From Actinomycetes bacterium (GTDB lineage Bacteria; Actinomycetota; Acidimicrobiia; Acidimicrobiales; Palsa-688): 7,462 bases of DNA. The notes beneath the pieces are model-generated. The model had not been told where the DNA came from, did no database searches, and saw only the letters and a program-made list of their open reading frames with translations. Below are positions 1-5,102 of this stretch, in pieces; position 1 is the first letter of the stretch; the number at the start of each line of letters is the position of its first letter. The translations under genes were made by a program, and so were the position numbers. The stretch covers positions 1-7,462 of the forward strand of contig JAJZWW010000154.1 in the NCBI GenBank assembly GCA_021846485.1, in the 5' to 3' direction.

Positions 1-122
1 GATGATGCGATGTTCTGGGGGGTGTTCTGGCTGCAACGACGACGAGGGCGACATCTGCGGGTCGGCATCCTCGCTCGACCAGGCAGCGGCGGCGACCCGC
101 CAGCTTCCGCGCCCAGCCCGCT

Positions 123-140
123 GTCAAGCCATCGCTTGAC
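123..140. repeat. Perfect 7-bp inverted repeat upstream of the acetyltransferase gene
   Basis: The arms gtcaagc (123-129) and gcttgac (134-140) are exact reverse complements separated by the four bases catc. The repeat lies about 75 bases upstream of the acetyltransferase start. It could be a regulator-binding palindrome or the end of an upstream transcript. No T-run follows it, and no convincing -10 hexamer is correctly spaced from the TTGACT at 137-142, so no function is assigned. The rest of 1-213 shows no supported gene. Confidence 0.4.
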
Positions 141-213
141 TGGAGATCTGGCCGCTGTCGGTTTCCGCCCACCCGAGCGAAACGGTTGGCGCGGCGCAGG
201 GCCGGCGGACACC

Positions 214-738
214 ATGGCTGGGATGGCCAGGGAGATCCGACTACGACCCCTCCGCCGTCAGGACGAGCACGCCGCCCTGACAGCCCACGAGGCCCTCGCC
301 TGCGACGGCTTCGGTTTTCTCATCGACTACGTCCCCGGTGAGCCGTGGGAGACCTACGTGGGTCGGACCCGTGACCAGAGCCGAGGGGTCAACCTCGCGG
401 CGGACCGGGTACCGGCGACGTTTCTCGCGGCGTGTGTCGGTGATGTGCTCGTCGGTCGCATCTCCATCCGCCACGAACTCAACGACTACCTGGCCGCTTA
501 CGGGGGCCACATCGGCTACGGCGTGGCGCCCGAGCATCGCCGCCGAGGCCACGCCACAGCCATGCTCGGCCAAGGCCTCATCGTGGCCCGGTCGCTCGGC
601 GTCGACAGTGTCCTCGTGACCTGCGACGACGACAACGCCGGCTCGGCACGCGTCATCGAGAAATGCGGAGGCGTCCTCGACTCCGTGCTGGACCGGCCGG
701 GCAGCGCCATACCCCTGCGCCGCTACTGGATCCACTGA
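214..738 (+). CDS. GNAT family N-acetyltransferase
   Basis: Predicted cytosolic acetyl-CoA-dependent N-acetyltransferase; the acceptor cannot be told from sequence. With the ATG at 214 it is 174 aa, a usual size for a single GNAT domain. The frame opens at 10, but the first 68 residues of that extension are low-complexity, Arg/Pro-rich and unlike GNAT proteins, so the start is placed at 214; the ATG at 223 (171 aa) is equally possible, and neither has a strong ribosome binding site. The first beta strand (EIRLRPL) follows at once. Residues about 85-93 (IRHELNDYL) and 101-114 (GYGVAPEHRRRGHA) form the central strands and the acetyl-CoA pyrophosphate loop of the R-x-x-G-x-A type. Residues about 138-153 (DDDNAGSARVIEKCGG) match the conserved late segment with the N-x-x-S/A-x-x-x-x-x-K-x-G pattern. 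It stands 114 bp ahead of the next plus-strand gene, so co-transcription is possible but not shown. The family call is firm; the substrate is unknown. Confidence 0.9.
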   Translation: MAGMAREIRLRPLRRQDEHAALTAHEALACDGFGFLIDYVPGEPWETYVGRTRDQSRGVNLAADRVPATFLAACVGDVLVGRISIRHELNDYLAAYGGHIGYGVAPEHRRRGHATAMLGQGLIVARSLGVDSVLVTCDDDNAGSARVIEKCGGVLDSVLDRPGSAIPLRRYWIH

Positions 739-852
739 GCGGAAAGGGAATCGACGTCGCCGGCCGTCCTGATCGACGAAACGCTGACGGTCGGGTACCG
801 ATGTCATCGCTCACCAGTGGGCTGCCGGGTTGAGCTGGCTACCGTCTCTGCC

Positions 853-1875
853 GTGCAACGGGCCGTGATCTTGGGGGGCACCGCGGCGATCGGCTGGGCC
901 GCCTCTTGGCGGCTTCTGGCCTCGGGATGGGAGGTCGTGGTCACGGGCAGGGACCCGGCGCACGTGCCTGTTGGGTTGGAGGCGGCCGGCGCCCAGTTCC
1001 TCCGAGCCGACCGGGACGACCCCGCCACCCTCCCGGGAGTGGTCGGGGGCGGAGCGGACCTGCTCGTTGACTGCGTCTGTTACACCGCAGCGCACGCCGC
1101 CGACCTTCTCCCGCTGCTGGCGAGCGTCACCTCGACGGTGATGATCTCCTCCAAGGCCGTCTACGTCGACGACGCAGGCCGTCACAGCAACTCCGACGAT
1201 CCGCCCGTGTTTCAGCGGCCTGTCAGCGAGAACAACCCGACGCTGCGACCCAACAGCATGGACTACAACTCCCGCGAGGGCTACGGGCCGAACAAGGTCG
1301 CCGCAGAAGAGGTCCTCCTCGACAGCGGTCGACCCGTCACGGTCATCCGCCCATCGAAGATCCACGGGGCGTGGAGCCGACAGCCGAGGGAGTGGGTCTT
1401 CGTCAGGCGGGTCCTCGATCGGCGTCCCGCCGTGTTCCTCGCGCGCGGGGGTGCCGGGGCGGACCATCCGTGCGCGGCGGCGAACATCGCTGCGGTGATC
1501 GAGGTGGTTGCCTCCGCGCCGGGACGGCGGATCCTCAACGGCGCCGACCCGGACTGCCCCAACGGCCGTCAGATCGCTCGCACGGTCGCCGCTCATCTTG
1601 GCTACGACTGGGAGGAGATCCTTCTCCACGAACCCCGCCCGGACGGGCTGGGCGCCCACGCCTGGGACCGGATCCCACCGGTCGTCCTGGACACCGCAGC
1701 AGCTGTCGCCCTCGGCTACCAGCCCGCCGGCGACTACGCCAGCACGGTCGCCGACGAGCTCGACTGGCTCGTCACCTTCGCCAGGAGCGGAGGGGCGCCT
1801 GACCTCGCCGGCTACCTACCGTTCATGTTCGACTACGCCATAGAGGACGACTACCTCGCCCTTCGCCGCAGGTGA
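853..1875 (+). CDS. NAD(P)-dependent epimerase/dehydratase-like protein (extended SDR)
   Basis: Predicted cytosolic Rossmann-fold oxidoreductase of the extended short-chain dehydrogenase family, which includes nucleotide-sugar epimerases, dehydratases and reductases. The GTG at 853 is chosen because it begins the first beta strand directly (QRAVILGGTAAIG) and gives 340 aa; an in-frame GTG at 817 would add 12 unremarkable residues. Neither has a clear ribosome binding site. Counting from 853, the glycine-rich dinucleotide motif GGTAAIG is at 8-14, the SSKAVY strand with the catalytic-type serine at about 99-104, and the YGPNK (Y-x-x-x-K) catalytic pair at Y144 and K148. A proline-preceded segment (VTVIRPSKIHG) follows, typical of extended SDRs. 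The C-terminal half is the variable substrate domain, so the substrate is open. The nearby sugar genes on the other strand hint at carbohydrate metabolism, but this gene is convergent to them and not in their operon. Confidence 0.87.
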   Translation: MQRAVILGGTAAIGWAASWRLLASGWEVVVTGRDPAHVPVGLEAAGAQFLRADRDDPATLPGVVGGGADLLVDCVCYTAAHAADLLPLLASVTSTVMISSKAVYVDDAGRHSNSDDPPVFQRPVSENNPTLRPNSMDYNSREGYGPNKVAAEEVLLDSGRPVTVIRPSKIHGAWSRQPREWVFVRRVLDRRPAVFLARGGAGADHPCAAANIAAVIEVVASAPGRRILNGADPDCPNGRQIARTVAAHLGYDWEEILLHEPRPDGLGAHAWDRIPPVVLDTAAAVALGYQPAGDYASTVADELDWLVTFARSGGAPDLAGYLPFMFDYAIEDDYLALRRR

Positions 1876-2299
1876 CTCCACCCGACCGGCTCCCGCTCCC
1901 GAGACACCTGGTCGGCCCACAGGTAGTCGATCACCGAGCCCGCGGACAGCAGCCATGACCACGATCCGTGGCAGGCTGCTAGCACCCCGACCCGTCGATC
2001 TGGCGTCACCGCTCCACTTCTGAGTCTGACGGAGGTCGGCGCCAGACGGATCATTCGGCACGCGCGAGATGATGCCGCGTCGGCGGCCCCGTCAACAGGC
2101 TGTAGCGGATAGCCCCCCGTGACCGGGCAGATCACCGGGCGGGTCTTGCGGGACGCTTCCCGGCCGGCACCCCCGCTGACCTGCGGCGTTCCCGTAGCGG
2201 GTTCCCTGACCGGCACGCACGGGTGTTCGATCCAGACCGGGAGACGGGCGTCCCGCTGGCGGTTGGTCTTTTGGAAGGCCGAGGCAGGCGACCGTCTGG
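1876..2299. other. Convergent intergenic region with no supported gene
   Basis: This 424-bp stretch lies between the 3' ends of the plus-strand epimerase-like gene and the minus-strand methyltransferase remnant. Several frames stay open here, as expected at this GC content, but their translations are Arg/Pro/Gly-rich and match nothing I recognise. It holds one good hairpin (listed separately) and a 7-bp inverted repeat with a 34-base loop (tctggcg at 1999-2005, cgccaga at 2040-2046). A decayed gene fragment cannot be excluded. No tRNA or mobile-element end was seen. Confidence 0.5.
1948..1980 (+). terminator. Candidate hairpin terminator after the epimerase-like gene
   Basis: agcagcc (1948-1954) pairs with ggctgct (1974-1980). 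Inside it ccacg (1959-1963) pairs with cgtgg (1967-1971) around a three-base loop, leaving a small internal bulge (atga opposite ca). The hairpin starts 72 bases after the epimerase-like stop codon, in a convergent gap where a terminator is expected. It lacks a following T-run; high-GC actinobacteria often use such hairpins, so the role is plausible but unproven. It is symmetric enough to act on either strand. Confidence 0.35.
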
Positions 2300-2907
2300 T
2301 CAGGTGCCCGCTCGCTCGTAGATGCTGACGTGGCGCCAGCTGGTCGCTGTGAAGGGCTCTTGGTCCCAGCCTCCCCAGCGGTCGCGTAGGCGGAGGCCGG
2401 CGATACGGGCCATGAGGTCGAACTCGGGGGGATGTGCGAGTCGCACCCGGATCGGCCCGAAGACGACCCCGTCAGAGCTGATGTGGACGTGGTTCTCGTC
2501 GAGGATCTGCGTGACCGGGTCGTAGCGGCACACGTCGAATACGACGTGGTCGACGCCGATGATCTCTGGGTCCACGAACTGGTGGCCGGGTCGGGATGGA
2601 GCGGTGGGCACCTGGCACTCCAAGACGAAGACACCGTCATCGCTCAGGTGGCGGGCAGCGTTCTCGAAGCATCGGACCTGGTCGTCCTGGGTCAGCAGGT
2701 TGCCGATCGTGTTGTACACCAGATAGACGAGTCCGTAGGTACGTCCGGTCCTGACTCGTGACATGTCCCCGGTGGTTACCGTGATGGCGTCCCCGCCGGG
2801 CTTTTCGCGCATCCGCTCGACCATGTGAGGGGACATCTCGATGCCATCGACGGTCACCCCAGTGGCCGCCAAGGGCAAAGCGATGCGGCCGGTGCCTACG
2901 GCGAACT

Positions 2908-2925
2908 CTAGGAGGCTGGTGTCTT
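2908..2925 (+). repeat. Left terminal inverted repeat of the insertion sequence, with CTAG at its outer edge
   Basis: The 18 bases ctaggaggctggtgtctt are the exact reverse complement of 4897-4914. Similarity continues imperfectly inward (left tcgcggggtgag, right acagcggtctgag). CTAG (2908-2911) is either a duplicated 4-bp target or part of the repeat; because it is a palindrome the sequence alone cannot decide. Confidence 0.9.
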
Positions 2926-2977
2926 TCGCGGGGTGAGTGAGCGACCTCTCAGACTCGCGATCTCCCGGGCGAGCTGG

Positions 2978-2983
2978 GATAAT
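2978..2983 (+). promoter_or_regulatory. Candidate -10 box for the transposase
   Basis: The hexamer gataat differs from the TATAAT consensus at one base and lies 31 bases before the transposase ATG, inside the left end of the element. No good -35 hexamer lies 16-18 bases upstream, which is common in high-GC actinobacteria. If used, transcription would begin near 2990, making the GTG at 2933 untranslatable and favouring the ATG at 3014. Confidence 0.4.
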
Positions 2984-3013
2984 CACACTCATGGGATTCG
3001 CGGGCAGTCACCG

Positions 3014-4741
3014 ATGACTCTCGGCGTGGCGGACCGCCAGGGCAACCTGCTCGATGACATGAGCGGGTACTGCGAGAAGGCGCTCGCTGCGGATTCGATC
3101 TACGCGTTCTTGCATCGCGAGCGGGACCGGCTCTTTCCCGACGGTGACTTCGCCGACCTCTACGAGGACACCGGACGCTGCTCGGTCCCGCCCTCGGTGG
3201 TCGCTTCGGTGATGGTGCTCCAGCGCCTCGGTGGGCTGTCGGACCGCGAAGCCGTCGAGCGCTACAGCTTCGACGCCCGCTGGCGCTACGCGTGCGGGGT
3301 CGGCAGCTACGACACCGGAGGGTGGGCGAGCTTCTCCCACACGGTGCTGGTCGAGATGCGGATGCGCCTGCGGGGCTCTGAGCGCCCGGACCGGGTCTTC
3401 GAGGCCGCTCTCGACGCCGCGAAAGCGGCTGGCCTCGTGGGAAAGAAGCGTGTCGTTGACTCGACGCCGCTTCTCGACGCGGTCGCGACGATGGACACGA
3501 TCACCCTCATCCGTTCGGCGATCCGCGGTCTTCTTCGCGCCGCTGACGATGAGCTGCGCACGGAGCTCCAGGCGGTGCTGTCGAGCGGGGACGACTACGC
3601 GAGCCACGCCAAGCCGCCGGTCGACTGGGACGACAAGCAGGCGCGAGCAGAGCTCGTCGACAGCCGAGCGAAGGACGGCTTCGCGCTCGTGTTGGAGCTG
3701 TCGGGGCGCGAGCTCAGCGAAGCGGTCCTCCAGGCGGCGGTGCTGCTTTCGACCGTGCTCGGCCAGGATCTCGAGGAGAGCGAGGACGGGAGGTTCGCGA
3801 TCGCCCGCCGCGTCGCGAAGGACCGGGTCATCTCGACGGTGGATCCCGAGACCCGCCACGGCCACAAGAGCTCAGCCCACGGCTTCGATGGCTACAAGGG
3901 TCACGTGGCGGTCGACCCCGACTCCGAGATCATCACCGCGACCACCGTCACCCCGGGCAACGCCGGTGACGCGAGCGTGGCGGCGGACCTGATCGCCGAT
4001 CTCCTCGGTGAGGCTGAGCACGGTGAGGCTGAGCCGTGCGGAGACGAGCGAGAGGCCGGGGACATCGCCGAGAACGCTGAGCGCGACAGCACCGACGCCG
4101 CCGAGGGCCCGAGCGCCGATCTCCTCGGTGAGGCCGGTGACGACGCGGTCGATGACGACGATGCCGGTGAGAACACGGCGACGGTCTACGGCGACAACGC
4201 CTACGGCAGCGGCGCGTTCCAGCAGCTCCTCGAAGAGGAAGGCATCGAGTCACGCGCGAAGACCCAGGACCCGGTCGCGAAGAGCGGGCTGTTCACAAAG
4301 GACCGCTTCTCGATCGACCTCGACCACGACGCCGTCACCTGCCCGGCAGGCGTCACCGTCGAGATCCGCCGCCACGCGGATGGGAGCGGGACCGCCGCCT
4401 TCGCCGATCACTGCGCGAGCTGCCCGCTGCGCGAGCAGTGCACCACGGCTGCGGGGGGCCGCACGGTCTCGATCGGAGTGAACGAGGATGTCCTGTCCCG
4501 GGCGCGTGCTCGCCAGAAGGACCCGGGCTGGATGCAGGACTACCGCGGGACGCGCCCGAAGGTCGAGCGCAAGATCGCCCATCTCGTCCGCAGGAAGCAC
4601 GGCGGCAGACGCGCCCGCGTGCGCGGTCGAGAACGCGTCGGGCAGGACTTCACGTTCCTCGCCGCTGCGGTCAACCTCGCGCGCCTCGCGACGCTCGGAA
4701 CCCGCTCGAACGCCACCGGGTGGTCCTGCAGGATGGCCTGA
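3014..4741 (+). CDS. IS1182-like family DDE transposase
   Basis: Catalyses excision and insertion of the surrounding element. With the ATG at 3014 it is 575 aa. The frame is open from a GTG at 2933, but that lies upstream of the candidate promoter and adds only residues read from the IS end. The N-terminal DNA-binding region (about 20-150) contains SVPPSVVASVMVLQRLGGLSDREAVER, the usual helix-rich start of this group. The catalytic triad is read as D149 (VVDSTPLLDAVATMDT), D394 (VYGDNAYGSG) and E518 (YRGTRPKVERKIAHL). A cysteine set C443, C467, C470 and C476 (C-x2-C-PLREQ-C) resembles the zinc-ribbon-like motif of relatives, and the end (HGGRRARVRG ... AAAVNLARLATLG) is complete. Between about residues 332 and 390 there is a long Asp/Glu-rich insert containing repeats, just before D394. 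The gene looks intact and functional. Confidence 0.92.
   Translation: MTLGVADRQGNLLDDMSGYCEKALAADSIYAFLHRERDRLFPDGDFADLYEDTGRCSVPPSVVASVMVLQRLGGLSDREAVERYSFDARWRYACGVGSYDTGGWASFSHTVLVEMRMRLRGSERPDRVFEAALDAAKAAGLVGKKRVVDSTPLLDAVATMDTITLIRSAIRGLLRAADDELRTELQAVLSSGDDYASHAKPPVDWDDKQARAELVDSRAKDGFALVLELSGRELSEAVLQAAVLLSTVLGQDLEESEDGRFAIARRVAKDRVISTVDPETRHGHKSSAHGFDGYKGHVAVDPDSEIITATTVTPGNAGDASVAADLIADLLGEAEHGEAEPCGDEREAGDIAENAERDSTDAAEGPSADLLGEAGDDAVDDDDAGENTATVYGDNAYGSGAFQQLLEEEGIESRAKTQDPVAKSGLFTKDRFSIDLDHDAVTCPAGVTVEIRRHADGSGTAAFADHCASCPLREQCTTAAGGRTVSIGVNEDVLSRARARQKDPGWMQDYRGTRPKVERKIAHLVRRKHGGRRARVRGRERVGQDFTFLAAAVNLARLATLGTRSNATGWSCRMA
3994..4134 (+). repeat. Direct repeats in the acidic insert of the transposase
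   Basis: A 21-bp segment at 3994-4014 recurs exactly at 4114-4134, 120 bp (40 codons) apart, both encoding ADLLGEA in the same frame. Within the region cggtgaggctgag occurs at 4006-4018 and 4021-4033, a 15-bp period encoding GEAEH/GEAEP. These repeats build the acidic stretch ahead of the second catalytic Asp, and all spacings are multiples of three, so the reading frame is kept. Confidence 0.8.
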
Positions 4742-4774
4742 CGAGGGTCATTCCCGGCGTTTCTCGGCCCCGTC

Positions 4775-4791
4775 GGCGCTCCAGGAGCGCC
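4775..4791 (+). terminator. Candidate hairpin after the transposase gene
   Basis: ggcgctcc (4775-4782) and ggagcgcc (4784-4791) are reverse complements around a single a; as a folded hairpin this is a 7-bp GC stem with a cag loop. It begins 34 bases after the transposase stop codon. No T-run follows. It may end the transposase message or block read-through from outside; this is inferred from position. Confidence 0.4.
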
Positions 4792-4803
4792 CCGGAGGTC
4801 AAT

Positions 4804-4825
4804 TTCCCGCTTGCGATCGCGGGAA
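4804..4825. repeat. Second inverted repeat in the right end of the insertion sequence
   Basis: ttcccgc (4804-4810) and gcgggaa (4819-4825) are exact reverse complements separated by eight bases; the inner part contains the palindrome gcgatcgc (4813-4820). With the preceding hairpin it makes the 169-bp right non-coding end rich in secondary structure. The role is unknown: terminator, transposase-binding subterminal site or protection from read-through are all possible. Confidence 0.45.
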
Positions 4826-4896
4826 TGTCGTCTCCTCACGGATGTCGGGGCCCGGACGGCGGATCGTTGCGCGGCGCCCAGTTCTCAGACCGCTGT

Positions 4897-4914
4897 AAGA
4901 CACCAGCCTCCTAG
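4897..4914 (-). repeat. Right terminal inverted repeat of the insertion sequence, with CTAG at its outer edge
   Basis: aagacaccagcctcctag is the exact complement of the left terminus at 2908-2925. CTAG occupies 4911-4914. The right boundary of the element is therefore set 169 bases after the transposase stop. Confidence 0.9.
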
Positions 4915-5091
4915 GCCCTGCAACTCCGCTGTAAGCATGTTATATGCGAAGGTGGGGGCATCGGACGCCTTACCTCCGGCGGTGATATTCAACACTCGCC
5001 CGGCAAACATACGAGTGAGCTCGAGCAGGCGCTCATGTCCGAGCGTACCCGAGACCGTCTTGGAGGCGGGTGGTCCGGTCGCCGCAGGCAA
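4911..5091 (-). pseudogene. Probable N-terminal fragment of the interrupted methyltransferase gene
   Basis: A minus-strand frame runs from a TTG at 5091, 11 bases after the glycosyltransferase stop codon, through an ATG at 5010 (codon 28) to the IS at 4914, then reads eight more codons inside the element to a TGA ending at 4885. If the IS is removed leaving one CTAG, the CTA codon is shared and the frame continues exactly into the methyltransferase: ...MLTAELQG then LEFAVGTGR. The rebuilt protein would have about 262 residues from the TTG or 235 from the ATG at 5010, normal for the family. The other two minus-strand frames are closed by stops. Against this, the fragment shows no recognisable family motif, neither start has a clear ribosome binding site, and an in-frame join happens by chance one time in three. 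It could instead be a remnant of another gene. Confidence 0.5.
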
Positions 5092-5102
5092 GAGGAGTCA
5101 GC

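Larger units (their letters stand above)
2300..2992 (-). pseudogene. Class I SAM-dependent methyltransferase, 5' end replaced by an insertion sequence
   Basis: The host-derived part (2300-2911) encodes about 203 residues of a Rossmann-type methyltransferase. In the 230-aa reading frame that opens at 2992, the SAM-binding motif I is EFAVGTGR at 29-36, the acidic ribose-binding end of strand 2 is in VDGIEMS (E52), and the next motif is TGDM at 74-77. These are followed by VYLVYNTIGNLLTQDDQV and a C-terminal segment LMARIAGLRLRDRWGGW typical of this small-molecule methyltransferase group. The first 27 residues (MSVIIPARPGD...) are translated from the IS end and match nothing in the family; relatives carry roughly 45-60 residues before motif I. 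The ATG at 2992 has no ribosome binding site. The likely missing N-terminal part lies beyond the IS at 4911-5091. It was probably a sugar or secondary-metabolite methyltransferase of the upstream operon; the substrate is unknown. Truncation of the gene is well supported; residual activity is doubtful. Confidence 0.8.
2912..4910 (+). mobile_element. Complete IS1182-like insertion sequence, about 2.0 kb
   Basis: A 1999-bp element between two CTAG tetranucleotides. Its termini are perfect inverted repeats (gaggctggtgtctt inside each CTAG) and it carries a single full-length DDE transposase on the plus strand (3014-4741). The left non-coding end is 102 bp and holds a candidate promoter; the right non-coding end is 169 bp and holds two hairpins. 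Size, single-gene layout and transposase family fit IS1182-type elements. Both ends and the transposase catalytic residues are intact, so it may still be mobile. It sits inside a methyltransferase gene transcribed in the opposite direction. The precise subgroup is not assigned. Confidence 0.88.

Noticed and set aside
241..1659. Long minus-strand frames at 241-807 and 811-1659
   Set aside because: They are antisense to the acetyltransferase and epimerase-like genes, which have clear motifs; the antisense products have low-complexity composition.
1851..2216. 121-codon minus-strand frame in the intergenic region
   Set aside because: No recognised domain, no ribosome binding site, and it overlaps the end of the epimerase-like gene. 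A decayed remnant cannot be excluded, but it is not supportable as a gene.
2220..2245. Possible tRNA T-loop (ttcgatc)
   Set aside because: The flanking bases do not form a 5-bp T-stem and no acceptor or anticodon arm is found around it.
2234..2272. Possible terminator with tttt at 2269-2272
   Set aside because: The stem is discontinuous (short cggg/cccg and agacc/ggtct pairs with unpaired bases between) and lies 360 bases from the gene it would serve; too weak to list.
2092..2640. 182-codon minus-strand frame overlapping the methyltransferase
   Set aside because: Ser/Thr-rich frame-shifted shadow of the methyltransferase remnant.
2940..3010. Terminal inverted repeats close to the transposase start paired with 4800-4830
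   Set aside because: Only short gapped matches were found there; the 18-bp perfect match at 2908-2925 and 4897-4914 is far better and fits the disrupted gene.
2933..3013. GTG at 2933 as transposase start
   Set aside because: It lies within the IS terminal region upstream of the candidate -10 box, and the added 27 residues are not expected for the family.
3008..3865. 285-codon minus-strand frame inside the transposase gene
   Set aside because: Shadow of the transposase reading frame, with no family motif.
4959..4977. GGAGGT ribosome binding site ahead of an ATG at 4961 on the minus strand
   Set aside because: The frame it opens closes after 16 codons at the TAG within the CTAG, with or without the IS, so it starts no gene.
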